A stretch of DNA of 64,000 nucleotides from contig NZ_JARZAJ010000021.1 of NCBI RefSeq assembly GCF_029892105.1, forward strand, positions 1-64,000. The letters are read 5' to 3'. Position numbers and translations under genes: made by a program. Below are positions 54,304-63,789 of the stretch, in pieces. The stretch's first letter is position 1. Every line of letters starts with the position of its first letter. A model generated the notes under the pieces. It searched no databases. It was not told the origin of the DNA and was given only the letters and a program-made list of their open reading frames with translations. The stretch is from Kitasatospora sp. GP82. Lineage in GTDB: Bacteria > Actinomycetota > Actinomycetes > Streptomycetales > Streptomycetaceae.

Positions 54304-56004
54304 ATGGCCGCTGCGACCCCTAACCCCCCGGTCGTCGAACTCATCGAACGCCACCAGGACACCCTCGACCGCGCGCTCACGGCGATCCGCAGCCGCGACT
54401 ACTGGTCGCCCTACCCCGAGTTCCCCAAGGCGTACGGCGAGAGCGGGGCGGAGGACGGAAAGGCGGCCTTCGAGTCGCTGCTCGGCGGCGTCTTCGCACT
54501 CGACGGCCAGCCGACCGACGGCGAGTTCGTCGGCGGCGAGTCCTCGCCGTACGGGATCGAACTGGGCGTCAGCTACCCGCACGCCGAGCCCGACGCGCTG
54601 ATCGCCGCGCTACAGGCCGCCCGCCCCGCCTGGGCCGCGGCGAGTCCGGCCGCGCGGGCAGCGGTCTGTCTGGAGATCCTGGCCCGGATCAACGCCCGCT
54701 CGCACGAGTTCGCGCACGCGGTGATGCACACCACCGGCCAGGCGTACGGGATGGCCTTCCAGGCCGGTGGCCCGCACGCCCAGGACCGCGGACTCGAGGC
54801 GGTGGCGTACGCCTTCGCCGAGCAGACCCGACTGCCCGAGAGTGCGAGCTGGACCAAGCCGCAGGGCAAGCGCGACCCGCTCAGCATGGTCAAGGAGTTC
54901 ACCGTCGTGCCGCGCGGGCTCGCGCTGCTGATCGGCTGCAACACCTTCCCGACCTGGAACGGCTACCCGGGCCTGTTCGCCTCGCTGGCCACCGGCAACC
55001 CGGTCCTCGTCAAGCCGCACCCGCGCGCCACCCTGCCGCTCGCGCTCACCGTACGAGTGGCCCGCGAGGTGCTCCGCGAGGCCGGGTTCGACCCCAACCT
55101 GGTCTGTCTGGCGGCGGAGCACGAGGGCTCGACCATCGCCCAGGCGCTGGCCGTCCGGCCCGAGGTGAAGGTCATCGACTACACCGGATCGACCGCCTTC
55201 GGCGAGTGGCTTGAGGCCAACGCCAAGCAGGCCCAGGTCTACACCGAGAAGGCCGGCGTCAACACGGCGGTGCTCGACTCCACCGACAACTACCGCGGCA
55301 TGCTGGCCAATCTGGCCTTCGCGCTCTCGCTCTACAGCGGCCAGATGTGCACCACCCCGCAGAACCTGCTGATCCCGCGTACCGGCATCAACACCGACGA
55401 GGGCAGCAAGTCCTACGACGAGGTGGTCACCGACCTGGCCGCCGCGATCCAGGGTCTGCTGGCCGACGACGCCCGGGCCGCCGCGATCCTCGGCGCCGTG
55501 GTCAACCCGGGCGTGCTCCAGCGCACGGTGCAGGCGGCGGGCGGCGAGTTCGGTGAACTCGCCCTGGCCCCCCGGGTGGTGACCTCACCGGAGTTCCCCG
55601 CCGCCACGCTGCGGAGCCCGGCCCTGGTCAAGGTGGACGCCGACAAGCCGGACGACCGGGCCACCTTCCTCAGCGAGTGCTTCGGCCCGGTCTCCTTCGC
55701 GGTGGCCGTGGAGTCCACCGCGGATGCGGTCGAGCTGCTGCGCCGCACCACCATCGAACAGGGCGCGATGACCGCCACCGGCTACACCGTCGACGCACAG
55801 GTCGAGGCGGCCCTGGTCGAGGCCGCCCTGGACTCCGGGGTCTCGCTCTCGCTCAACCTGACCGGCGGCGTCTACCCGAACCAGACGGCGGCCTTCTCCG
55901 ACCTGCACGGCACCGGCGCCAACCCGGCCGCCAACTCGGCCTACTCGGACGCGGCCTTCGTCGCCAACCGCTTCCGCGTCGTCGAGGTCCGCCGCCACAG
56001 CTGA
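54304..56004 (+). CDS. paaN: PaaN-like phenylacetate-degradation aldehyde dehydrogenase
   Basis: 566 residues; GGAGGAGCGCACC precedes the ATG. The long open frame from 53089 is not real upstream. ALDH fold with catalytic Cys in YSGQMCTTPQN, VPRGLALLIGCNTFPTWNGY at the cofactor site, and the C-terminal LTGGVYPNQTAAFSD. Actinomycete PaaN proteins (PaaN_2) lack the hydratase domain of E. coli PaaZ and oxidise the ring-opened semialdehyde. The other paa genes are not in this window. Confidence 0.9.
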   Translation: MAAATPNPPVVELIERHQDTLDRALTAIRSRDYWSPYPEFPKAYGESGAEDGKAAFESLLGGVFALDGQPTDGEFVGGESSPYGIELGVSYPHAEPDALIAALQAARPAWAAASPAARAAVCLEILARINARSHEFAHAVMHTTGQAYGMAFQAGGPHAQDRGLEAVAYAFAEQTRLPESASWTKPQGKRDPLSMVKEFTVVPRGLALLIGCNTFPTWNGYPGLFASLATGNPVLVKPHPRATLPLALTVRVAREVLREAGFDPNLVCLAAEHEGSTIAQALAVRPEVKVIDYTGSTAFGEWLEANAKQAQVYTEKAGVNTAVLDSTDNYRGMLANLAFALSLYSGQMCTTPQNLLIPRTGINTDEGSKSYDEVVTDLAAAIQGLLADDARAAAILGAVVNPGVLQRTVQAAGGEFGELALAPRVVTSPEFPAATLRSPALVKVDADKPDDRATFLSECFGPVSFAVAVESTADAVELLRRTTIEQGAMTATGYTVDAQVEAALVEAALDSGVSLSLNLTGGVYPNQTAAFSDLHGTGANPAANSAYSDAAFVANRFRVVEVRRHS

Positions 56005-56086
56005 CGACCGTGCAGCACCGGTGACCCGCTCCCGATGGGGGGCGTGGAGCGGGCCACCGGAGTCTCCGGGAGCAAGGGGCGACTCC

Positions 56087-57355
56087 TCAGGGGCGCAGGG
56101 CTCTGCTTGCCCCTGAAGGATCACGCCAGCGGGCCCGCCTCGGGTTGAACACCCACACCCGCATCAGCGGGAACCGCACCACCGTCGCCAGCGCGTTGGC
56201 CATCACCAGCACCGCCAGCTCGCCCGTGTGCCTGGCCGTCGGCCAGGCACACGCCAGCAGTCCGATCGCACCGCTGCTCAGGCCCAGCCCGATCAGGAAG
56301 GCGATGCCGCCCTCCACCTGGTGCCGCAGGGCGTTGCGACGCCCCGTCACCCCGAAGGTGAAGCGCCGGTTGGCCGCCGTGTTGCACACCGCCGTGGCGC
56401 CCAGCGCGACAGCGTTGGCCAGCAGCGCGGGAGCCGGCTGCCGCAGCAGCAGGTAGAGCAGCATGTACGCGAGGGTGCTGAGCGTGCCGATCACCGCGAA
56501 GCTGCTCAACTGCCAGGACAGGCCGGGCGGAAGCTGCGCCTCGCGGATCCGGGTCGGCAGGTGGTCGAGCCGGCCTGCCCCGGTGAGCGAGCGACGGGTG
56601 ACCCTGGCCATGCCCTTGAGGTCGTCGATCACTGTGCGGACGATGTCCACCCGGCTGTCCGGGTCGTCCACCCAGTCCACCGGCACCTCGTGGATCCGCA
56701 GCCCGGAGCGCTCTGCCAGCAGCAGCAGTTCGGTGTCGAAGAACCACGCGTTGTCCTCGACCTCGACCAGCAGCTGCTTGACCACCTCGGTGCGCGCCGC
56801 CTTGAACCCGCACTGGGCGTCCGAGAACTTGGCCGCCATCGTGGCCCGCAACAGCACGTTGTAGGTGCGCGAGATGAACTCCCGCTTGGGGCCGCGCACC
56901 ACCGCCGAACCCCGGTGCAGCCGGCTGCCGATCGCCAGGTCGCTGTGGCCCGAGAGCAGCGGGGCGACCAGCGGCAGAAAGGCTTCCAGACCGGTGGACA
57001 GGTCCACGTCCATGTAGGCGACCACGTCGGCGTCGCTGGCGCCCCAGACCTGGCGCAGCGCCCGGCCGCGGCCCTTCAGGTCCAGGTGTACCGCCTCCAC
57101 CTGCGGGATCTCCTCGGCCAGCGCGGTCGCGACCTTCCAGGTGCCGTCGATGCTGGCATTGTCGGCGATGGTGATGCGGTAGGGGTAGGGGAAGGTCTCG
57201 TCGAGGTAGGCGTGCAGTCGGCGGACGCAGCGCTCGACCGTGTGCTCCTCGTTGTAGACCGGGACGACCACCTCGACCAAGCGGGTTCGGACCTCCCCGC
57301 GGCGAGCGGGCAGGGGCTCGGCCGTGGTGGTCCCCCGGCTCACGGGCTCTGTCAT
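56087..57355 (-). CDS. Polyprenol glycosyltransferase GT2 fused to GtrA
   Basis: 422 residues from the ATG at 57355. GT2 domain at about 25-250 (VVVPVYNEEHTVERCV; metal motif YMDVDLSTG; GPKREFISRTYNVLL). Basic linker, then a four-helix GtrA domain (SSFAVIGTLSTLAYMLLY, ATAVCNTAANRRFTFG). Probably builds or flips a polyprenyl-phosphate sugar. The last codons (GASRALRP) fall in the dispersed repeat copy at 56090. Confidence 0.9.
   Translation of the reverse strand: MTEPVSRGTTTAEPLPARRGEVRTRLVEVVVPVYNEEHTVERCVRRLHAYLDETFPYPYRITIADNASIDGTWKVATALAEEIPQVEAVHLDLKGRGRALRQVWGASDADVVAYMDVDLSTGLEAFLPLVAPLLSGHSDLAIGSRLHRGSAVVRGPKREFISRTYNVLLRATMAAKFSDAQCGFKAARTEVVKQLLVEVEDNAWFFDTELLLLAERSGLRIHEVPVDWVDDPDSRVDIVRTVIDDLKGMARVTRRSLTGAGRLDHLPTRIREAQLPPGLSWQLSSFAVIGTLSTLAYMLLYLLLRQPAPALLANAVALGATAVCNTAANRRFTFGVTGRRNALRHQVEGGIAFLIGLGLSSGAIGLLACAWPTARHTGELAVLVMANALATVVRFPLMRVWVFNPRRARWRDPSGASRALRP
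56090..56109. repeat. Partial copy of the dispersed element at a gene end
   Basis: GGGGCGCAGGGCTCTGCTTG matches the left arm of the element at 25285-25474 at 19 of 20 positions. It encodes the last six residues of the GT2-GtrA protein, and the stop codon is 1 base outside. A partial inverted match follows (GCCCCTGA). Confidence 0.7.
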
Positions 57356-57461
57356 GTCTGCGAGATTCACAGCCCCGGATGGGGCCGCGATGATGGAAGG
57401 CTGAGAGCGAGCTGAGATTCGGCTCGCTTGCAATGCTGGTCCGACCACCAGGAGATGGCAG

Positions 57462-58943
57462 ATGTCCGACAAGCAGTTCACCTCGGATGTCGTGATCGTC
57501 GGGGCGGGGCCCACCGGGCTTCTGCTGGCCGGCGATCTGGCGACTGCAGGGCTGCGGGTGACCGTGCTGGAGAAGCGCGCCACCGAGTCCAACCTCACCC
57601 GGGCCTTCGCCGTCCACGCCAGGACACTGGAGCAACTGGACGCCCGGGGGCTGGCCGAGGAGCTGATCGCCACCGGAACAGCGCTGGACTCGCTGCGACT
57701 GTTCGACCGCCTCTCGGTGGAGTTCGGGCACCTGCCGACGCGCTTCCCGTTCGTCCTGATCACCCCGCAGTCCAACACCGAACGGCTCCTGAACGACCGG
57801 GCGTTGAAGGCCGGCGCGACCATCGTCCGGGGAGCCGAGCTGCTCGCGCTGCGCCAGGACGGCCGCAGCGTCGGCCTGGACATCCGGGTCGAGGGCGAGC
57901 GTGTCACCCACACCGCCCAGTACGCGGTCGGCGCCGACGGTGTCCGCAGCACGGTCCGCGACCTGCTCGGCATCCCGTACCCGGGCGAGTCGGTGATCAG
58001 CTCGGTCCTGCTGGCCGACGTCCGGCTGGAGCGGGAGCCGCAGGAGGTGCTGACGGTCAACGCGACCAGCCAGGGCTTCGCCTTCATGGTCCCGTTCGGT
58101 GACGGCTGGTACCGGGTGATCGCCTGGGACCGCACCCGCCAGCGGCCCGACTCGGACCCGGTCTCGCTCGCCGAGATCGTGGACATCACCCGCACCGTCT
58201 ACGGCGTGGACTACGGCCTGCACGACGCGCGTTGGATGTCCCGCTTCCACAGCGACGAGCGCCAGGTGCCCAACTACCGCTCGGGGCGGGTCTTCCTGGC
58301 CGGTGACGCGGCGCACTGCCACTCCCCGGCGGGCGGCCAGGGCATGAACACCGGCCTGCAGGACGCCGCCAACCTGAGCTGGAAGCTGGCCGCCGCCGTC
58401 CAGGGCTGGGCCCCTGACGCCCTGTTGGACACCTACCAGACCGAGCGCCACCCGGTCGGCCGTACGGTGCTGCGCAGTTCCGGTGCCCTGGTCCGGATGG
58501 CGCTGGCCCGCTCCGCCCCCACCAGGGCGCTGCGCAGCGCCCTGGTGGGGGCGGCAGGGCACCTCGGCCCGCTCGCCGAGCTCGGCGCCCGCCAGATCTC
58601 GGGCATCGGCATCGGCTACCCCGCGCCCAGGAACGCCCACCACCTGGTGGGCCGGCGCATTCCCGACCTGCGGCTGGCGGTGGACGAGCCGGGCGGCCCG
58701 GCACGGCTCCACGAGGCGCTGCGCAGCGGCCGGTTCGTACTGGTCGGCAATGACGAGCTCTCGGTGGCCGAGCCGTGGGCGGACCGGGTGGTGACGGCTG
58801 CACCGGCCGATCCGCACGGCAAGCTGCGCGACACCGTGCTGCTGGTCCGCCCGGACGGCTACGCGGCCTGGGCGGCGGTGGACCCGAGCCGAGGCGAACT
58901 GCGCACAGCCCTCACCCAGTGGCTGGGCACCCCGCCCAAGTGA
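57462..58943 (+). CDS. FAD-dependent aromatic monooxygenase (PheA/TetX type)
   Basis: 493 residues. GxGxxG in VVIVGAGPTGLLLAGDLA, the DG motif in VGADGVRST, and the GD motif in FLAGDAAHCHSPAGGQGMNT. The C-terminal thioredoxin-like domain (VLVGNDELSVAEPWADRVV) is present. It is a class A flavoprotein hydroxylase, related to those acting on polyketides and rifampicin. Lies divergent from GT2-GtrA; not in a recognisable biosynthetic cluster. Confidence 0.88.
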   Translation: MSDKQFTSDVVIVGAGPTGLLLAGDLATAGLRVTVLEKRATESNLTRAFAVHARTLEQLDARGLAEELIATGTALDSLRLFDRLSVEFGHLPTRFPFVLITPQSNTERLLNDRALKAGATIVRGAELLALRQDGRSVGLDIRVEGERVTHTAQYAVGADGVRSTVRDLLGIPYPGESVISSVLLADVRLEREPQEVLTVNATSQGFAFMVPFGDGWYRVIAWDRTRQRPDSDPVSLAEIVDITRTVYGVDYGLHDARWMSRFHSDERQVPNYRSGRVFLAGDAAHCHSPAGGQGMNTGLQDAANLSWKLAAAVQGWAPDALLDTYQTERHPVGRTVLRSSGALVRMALARSAPTRALRSALVGAAGHLGPLAELGARQISGIGIGYPAPRNAHHLVGRRIPDLRLAVDEPGGPARLHEALRSGRFVLVGNDELSVAEPWADRVVTAAPADPHGKLRDTVLLVRPDGYAAWAAVDPSRGELRTALTQWLGTPPK

Positions 58944-59056
58944 CCCTCAGGGGCGTCGGCGAACCTTCAGAACGGGCAAGGGCGAACCTTGACGGGCGCG
59001 GGTGGGCCCTCAGAAGGGGCAAAGGGAACCCCCAAGCGTTCTGAAGCGGGGTCCGC

Positions 59057-59602
59057 TCAGGCGCTGTTGACCTTGACGTAGTGCCGGGCTGCCTTGGCGC
59101 GGTTGCCGCAGACTGCCATCGAGCACCAGCGGCGGCGCCCGTTCTGCGAGCTGTCGAAGAAGTGCAGGATGCATGACGGGTGGGCGCAGCGCTTGATGCG
59201 GTGCGCCCCCTGCTGCAGCAGGCCGAGGTAGTCGTCGGCGGCGAGCCAGGCGGCCAGCCACTCGGGGCTGTCCACCTCGACGCTCTCCTGCGGACCGGAC
59301 CCGGCGAGCCGGTGGACCAGCCTGCCGTGGGCCAACACCTCGTTGAGGGCGTCCAGTTCGGCCTGGCCTGACTCCTCGGCGGACGCGACCCCGGCCAGGG
59401 CCGAGCGGGCCGTGAGGGCGGCTGCCAGTCCGGCCGGGTCGGCGGTGCAGCGGTCGGCGAGTCCGGCGGAGGAGAGCCAGATCCGATAGCCCGTCAGATC
59501 ACTGAGCAGATCCTCGGCGACGGGGTGGCGCCAGCGGGTGTTGAGCAGATCGAGCGAGAGCGGTTCACCGATCAGCGGGCGCGGGTCGCGGGGGTCTGCC
59601 AT
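59057..59602 (-). CDS. CGNR zinc-finger / ABATE-domain regulator
   Basis: 181 residues. N-terminal ABATE domain (LSLDLLNTRW), C-terminal zinc finger with CAHPSCILHFFDSSQNGRRR then C-x4-CGNRAKAARH. The CGNR motif is intact. These proteins are putative transcription regulators. Weak terminator-like repeat CTTCAGAACG/CGTTCTGAAG (58965-58974, 59037-59046) lies at its 3' end. Confidence 0.9.
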   Translation of the reverse strand: MADPRDPRPLIGEPLSLDLLNTRWRHPVAEDLLSDLTGYRIWLSSAGLADRCTADPAGLAAALTARSALAGVASAEESGQAELDALNEVLAHGRLVHRLAGSGPQESVEVDSPEWLAAWLAADDYLGLLQQGAHRIKRCAHPSCILHFFDSSQNGRRRWCSMAVCGNRAKAARHYVKVNSA

Positions 59603-59686
59603 GGGCCGATTCTAACTCTCCGCCCTATCAAGCTTATTAACTGTATGAAGATTCAGGCATTCTGTTGATGAATCGGGGTTCCACAC

Positions 59687-59692
59687 TTGACT
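59687..59692 (+). promoter_or_regulatory. AT-rich promoter region of the S53 peptidase gene
   Basis: TTGACT followed by a T6 run lies in the most AT-rich 80 bases of this part of the window (59650-59730). No convincing -10 hexamer at 17-18 bases is visible, so only the location is proposed, not the promoter class. Confidence 0.3.
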
Positions 59693-59800
59693 GTTTTTTA
59701 GCAACCAATTGCCCAGGCATGGGACCGATCCTGAGAGTTTTCTGAGAAGTTCTGACAAGCGTTTTCGAACCGGAACGCCCCCCACCTTCCGGAGGAGCCC

Positions 59801-61951
59801 GTGCGACCCCGCTCGCTCGCCCTTGCCTCGGCACTTGCCGTACTGCCACTGACCGTGGCATCCCTGGGTGCCACGGCCGCCTACGCCGCGCCGACGCCCA
59901 ACGCCTCGGCCGCCCGCGTGGCCCTGCCCAACACCGTGACCCCGGCGGTGGCCCACTCCCAGAAGCAGGGTGACGTTCCCGCCGCCCAGCAGATATCCGT
60001 GGCCATCAGCCTCAAGCTGCGCAACACCGCAGAGCTCAACCGGTTCCTGGCCGCCGTCAGCACCAAGGGCGCCCCGGAGTTCGGGCAGTACCTGACCCCG
60101 GCTCAGTTCACCGAGCGCTTCGGCCCGACCAACGCCGATGTCGACCAGGTCCGTTCGTACCTGGCGGGTCAGGGCCTGAAGGTCACCTCGGTCAGCGGCA
60201 ACCGCCAGGTGGTGAACGCCAGCGGCACCGCCGCGCAGATCGCCAAGGCGTTCGGCACCCACGAGAGCCAGTACGTCGACCAGCAGCAGAACAAGACCTT
60301 CTTCGCCAACGACGACGCCGCCTCGGTGCCGGCCTCGCTGGCCGATGTGGTCCAGGGCGTCTCCGGTCTGAACAACAAGACCGTGCGCACCACCCGGATC
60401 GCCAAGCCGAACGCCGCCACGCCGCACTCGACCCCGAGCGGCTACGGCCCGGCCCAGTACGACGGCGCCTACAACCTCAACAAGATCAGCGCCGACGGCA
60501 CCGGCTCCACGGTGGCGCTCTGGGAGTTCGACGGCTACTCCTCCGGCAACCTGACCACCTACGACAGCCAGTTCGGCCTCTCCGGCCCGGCTGTCAGCAC
60601 CGTCTCGGTCGACGGCGCCAACTACAACAGTGCGCCCGGCCAGGGTCAGGGTGAGGTCGAGCTGGACTCCGAGATCGTGCGCGGTGTCGCCCCCAAGGCG
60701 ACCCAGCTGGTCTACGAGGCCCCCAACAGCGACCAGGGCGAGATCGACATGGCCGCCCAGATCGTCTCGGAGAACAAGGTCTCGGCCATCTCCATCTCGT
60801 GGGGCTCCTGCGAGCCGGACACCACCGCCTCCTCGATGACCGCGGTGGACAACTCCTTCAAGCAGGCCGCCGCCCAGGGCATCAGCATCTTCTCCGCCTC
60901 CGGTGACGACGGCTCCCGCGACTGCACCCGCTCCACCAGCGGCTCCTCGGTCAAGGCGGTCGACTTCCCGGCCTCGGACACCTACGTGACCGGCGTCGGC
61001 GGCACCAACCTCCAGCTCTCCGGCACCGGCTACTCCTCGGAGAGTGCCTGGAGCACGGCCGGCGGCGGCGTCTCCACCCAGTTCGCCAAGCCCAGCTGGC
61101 AGACCGGCACCGGCGTCAGCGGCTCCATGCGCACCGTGCCCGACGTCTCCTCCAACGCCGACCCGGCCAGCGGCTTCGCCATCTACACCGCCGGCGGCTG
61201 GCAGGTCTACGGCGGCACCTCCGCCGCTGCTCCGCTCTGGGGCGGCTACGCCGCGCTGTTCAACCAGAAGGCCAAGGCGGCCAGCCAGTCCGCGCTCGGC
61301 GAGGCCAACCCCAAGCTGTACTCGATTGCCAACGGCAGCAGCTACGGTTCGGCCTTCCACGATGTCGCCTCCGGTTCCAACCAGGACTTCCCGGCCAAGA
61401 CGGGCTACGACCAGGTCACCGGCTGGGGCTCCCCGGCAGCAGACGGCCTGACCACGGCCCTGCTCGGTGGCACCACCCCGACCCCGCCGCCGACCGGTGG
61501 CTGCACCTCGGCCCAGCTGCTCGGCAACGGCGGCTTCGAGAACGGCACTTCGCCCTGGACGGCCAGCAGCGGTGTGATCACCAACGCCTCCGGTGAGGCC
61601 GCTCACTCCGGCTCGTACAAGGCGTGGCTGGACGGCTACGGCTCCGCCCACACCGACACCCTCTCGCAGACCGTGACCATCCCGGCGGGCTGCAAGGCCA
61701 GCTTCAGCTTCTGGCTGCACATCGACACCGCGGAGACCGGCAGCACCGCGTACGACAAGCTCACCGTCCAGGCGGGCTCGACCACGCTGGCCACCTACTC
61801 CAACGTCGACGCGGCCACCGGCTACGTGCAGAAGACCCTCGACCTGTCGGCCTTCGCCGGCAAGACGGTGACCCTCAAGTTCACCGGTGTCGAGGACTCC
61901 TCGCAGCAGACCAGCTTCGTCATCGACGACACCGCGCTCAACATTTCCTGA
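59801..61951 (+). CDS. Secreted S53 (sedolisin-type) peptidase
   Basis: 716 residues, GTG start with GGAGGAG upstream. Signal peptide 1-29 ends AYA-A. Pro-domain to about 190 (Pro-kumamolisin type: TAEFGQYLTPAQF-like LTPAQFTERFG). Catalytic Glu and Asp in GEVELDSEIVRG (E-x3-D), oxyanion Asp in SASGDDGSR, nucleophile in YGGTSAAAPLWGGY. After a Thr/Pro linker (TTPTPPPTGG) comes a C-terminal beta-sandwich with CTSAQLLGNGGFENGTSPW, probably a carbohydrate-binding type. Acidic extracellular protease. Confidence 0.92.
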   Translation: MRPRSLALASALAVLPLTVASLGATAAYAAPTPNASAARVALPNTVTPAVAHSQKQGDVPAAQQISVAISLKLRNTAELNRFLAAVSTKGAPEFGQYLTPAQFTERFGPTNADVDQVRSYLAGQGLKVTSVSGNRQVVNASGTAAQIAKAFGTHESQYVDQQQNKTFFANDDAASVPASLADVVQGVSGLNNKTVRTTRIAKPNAATPHSTPSGYGPAQYDGAYNLNKISADGTGSTVALWEFDGYSSGNLTTYDSQFGLSGPAVSTVSVDGANYNSAPGQGQGEVELDSEIVRGVAPKATQLVYEAPNSDQGEIDMAAQIVSENKVSAISISWGSCEPDTTASSMTAVDNSFKQAAAQGISIFSASGDDGSRDCTRSTSGSSVKAVDFPASDTYVTGVGGTNLQLSGTGYSSESAWSTAGGGVSTQFAKPSWQTGTGVSGSMRTVPDVSSNADPASGFAIYTAGGWQVYGGTSAAAPLWGGYAALFNQKAKAASQSALGEANPKLYSIANGSSYGSAFHDVASGSNQDFPAKTGYDQVTGWGSPAADGLTTALLGGTTPTPPPTGGCTSAQLLGNGGFENGTSPWTASSGVITNASGEAAHSGSYKAWLDGYGSAHTDTLSQTVTIPAGCKASFSFWLHIDTAETGSTAYDKLTVQAGSTTLATYSNVDAATGYVQKTLDLSAFAGKTVTLKFTGVEDSSQQTSFVIDDTALNIS

Positions 61952-61969
61952 TGTGAATTCATAGCCGGT

Positions 61970-62000
61970 TGCCGGTACGGGGTCGCTCCCCGTACCGGCA
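61970..62000. terminator. Terminator of the S53 peptidase gene
   Basis: TGCCGGTACGGGG (61970-61982) and CCCCGTACCGGCA (61988-62000), a perfect 13-bp stem with a 5-base loop, 18 bases past the stop. Confidence 0.88.
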
Positions 62001-62141
62001 GTCGTGTTTCCGAAATGTTTCAATAACCGGAAACTGGCGAATTCTTTTGCGTGACCACTGTCATACCCTCGCGTTGATGACGTAGTCTCTCGACCGTGCG
62101 TAGGGTTCCCACCGAACTCGCCTGGTGGGGAAGGTGTCCGC

Positions 62142-63155
62142 ATGGCCTCACAGCAACCGCAGCACGCCGGTCGACTCAGGCTGGTCGGCGAGCACAGGGA
62201 TGGCCTGGACGGCGGCTTCGCCCGTCCGCCGGTCCAGCAGATCGGCGCGGCAAGGCCGATGACCGCCGTCAACTTCGCCGAGGCACTGCATGCCGCCATC
62301 GAAGGCAGCGGCCTCAGCCTCGACCGGATCCGTCTCTCGCTCGCCCAACACGGCGTCAGAGTCAGTGTCACCACGCTCAGTTACTGGCGCAGGGGGCGCA
62401 GCCAGCCCGAGCGTGCGACCTCGCTGCGCGCCGTGCACCTGCTGGAGGAGCTGCTCGGTCTCCCGCACACCGCTCTGTCCACCCTGCTCGGGCCACCCCG
62501 CCCTCGCGGCCGGTGGGTCACGCCCGCCGCGTCCGACAGCCTCCGGGTCGAGGACGTGTGGCCGGGCGAGCGCGAGATCGCCGACGTCTTCACCGAGTTG
62601 GACGCCCCGCCGATCGGCGAGCTCGAACGGCTGAGCATCCACGACGCCTACTACGTCGACGAGAGCCGGCGTGGCCACCTGCTGCGGCTGCGCCAGGTGG
62701 TGCGGGCCACCGTGAGCGGAGTGTCCCGCTGCCTGGTCGTGCACAAGGCGGACGAGGAGGCCACCGACTGCCCCGAGATCACCTCCGTGCGGCACGCCAG
62801 AATCGGCCGGGTCCGCCGCCGCCCGGAGAACGGACTGCTGGTCGCCGAACTGCTGCTGGACCGCCCGCTCGGCCTCGGCGACAGCACGGTCTTCGAGTAC
62901 GAGGTCGAGATCCCGCCCGGCAGCCCGACCACCACCTATGCGCGGCGCTTCGCGGTGCCCGTACGCGAGTACGTGCTCCAGGTGCACTTCGACCCGGCGG
63001 CGGTGCCCGCGCACTGCGAGCGCTTCGACCGGGAGCCCGGCGAGGAGACCGACCGGGCCCGCAGGCAGCTGTGGATCGGCGCCTCGGCCAGCGTCCATGT
63101 GCTCTCGCCGGACCAGCCCCCGGGCCAGGTCGGCATCCGCTGGGAGTGGGAGTAG
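62142..63155 (+). CDS. HTH-domain protein of unknown function
   Basis: 337 residues. HTH-like segment at about 50-85 (GLSLDRIRLSLAQHGVRVSV then LSYWRRGRSQPERA), as in XRE-type proteins. Most of the protein (100-337) is a beta-rich domain I do not recognise, with ERLSIHDAYYVDESRRGHLL and RRFAVPVREYVLQVHFDPAAV. ATG at 62142 with GAAGGTGTCC upstream. A GTTTCCG/CGGAAAC inverted repeat at 62006-62034 may be its operator. Conserved hypothetical in streptomycetes. Confidence 0.75.
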   Translation: MASQQPQHAGRLRLVGEHRDGLDGGFARPPVQQIGAARPMTAVNFAEALHAAIEGSGLSLDRIRLSLAQHGVRVSVTTLSYWRRGRSQPERATSLRAVHLLEELLGLPHTALSTLLGPPRPRGRWVTPAASDSLRVEDVWPGEREIADVFTELDAPPIGELERLSIHDAYYVDESRRGHLLRLRQVVRATVSGVSRCLVVHKADEEATDCPEITSVRHARIGRVRRRPENGLLVAELLLDRPLGLGDSTVFEYEVEIPPGSPTTTYARRFAVPVREYVLQVHFDPAAVPAHCERFDREPGEETDRARRQLWIGASASVHVLSPDQPPGQVGIRWEWE

Positions 63156-63194
63156 CCCTCCGCCGGATCTAACCGTTGCAACACCCCGTACTGG

Positions 63195-63242
63195 TTGACG
63201 CCCTGTCAGACTAACCCCTACTGTCATTGGTAACGGTTAGTC
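63195..63242 (+). promoter_or_regulatory. Promoter and operator of the VOC gene
   Basis: TTGACG (63195-63200) and TACTGT (63219-63224) at 18-base spacing fit an HrdB-type promoter. GACTAACC (63209-63216) and GGTTAGTC (63235-63242) are perfect inverted arms covering the -10 and start site. A second partner, CTAACCGTT, is at 63169-63177. Confidence 0.6.
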
Positions 63243-63281
63243 CATTCCGACTGGCCACCCGACCAAGGGAGTTGACCAGGC

Positions 63282-63749
63282 ATGCCCGGTACCGTCGCCC
63301 TCACCTCGCTCCAGACCGGCCACGTCGGCCTCAACGTCACCGATCTCGACCGGTCCGCCGCCTTCTACCGCACCCTCCTCGGCCTGGACCTGGCCTCCGA
63401 GGGCACCGAGGAGGGCCGCCGCTTCGCCTTCCTCGCCCGCGACGGCCGCCTGGTGATCACGCTCTGGCAGCAGAGCACAGGCAGCTTCGCCACCTCCGCC
63501 CCCGGGCTGCACCACCTCTCCTTCCAGGTCGACTCACTGGAGGAGGTCCGAGCCGCCGAGCGCACCCTGCGCGAGCTGGGCGCCGAGTTCGCCTACGAGG
63601 GCGTCGTCCCGCACTCCGAGGGCGCGGCCTCCGGCGGCATCTTCTTCACCGACCCGGACGGCATCCGACTGGAGATCTTCACCCCCGAGGGCATCGGGGA
63701 AACCGGAGCCACTGCCCCCACCACCGCCCCGACCTGCGGTTTCTTCTAA
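63282..63749 (+). CDS. VOC-family protein (glyoxalase/bleomycin-resistance fold)
   Basis: 155 residues, single VOC domain pair: GHVGLNVTDLDRSAAFYRTL, LHHLSFQVDSLEEV, FFTDPDGIRLEIF. Metal ligands H16, H (in LHHL) and E (RLEIF) are in place. Substrate unknown; likely a dioxygenase, isomerase or resistance protein. Carries its own regulated promoter. Confidence 0.87.
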   Translation: MPGTVALTSLQTGHVGLNVTDLDRSAAFYRTLLGLDLASEGTEEGRRFAFLARDGRLVITLWQQSTGSFATSAPGLHHLSFQVDSLEEVRAAERTLRELGAEFAYEGVVPHSEGAASGGIFFTDPDGIRLEIFTPEGIGETGATAPTTAPTCGFF

Positions 63750-63789
63750 GCCCGGATCCTGTGGGCGCCGATCGGGCAGGAGCCGACCG

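Noticed and set aside
59612..62374. 920-codon minus-strand frame across the S53 peptidase
   Set aside because: Shadow of the peptidase; the opposite strand has signal peptide, catalytic motifs and terminator.
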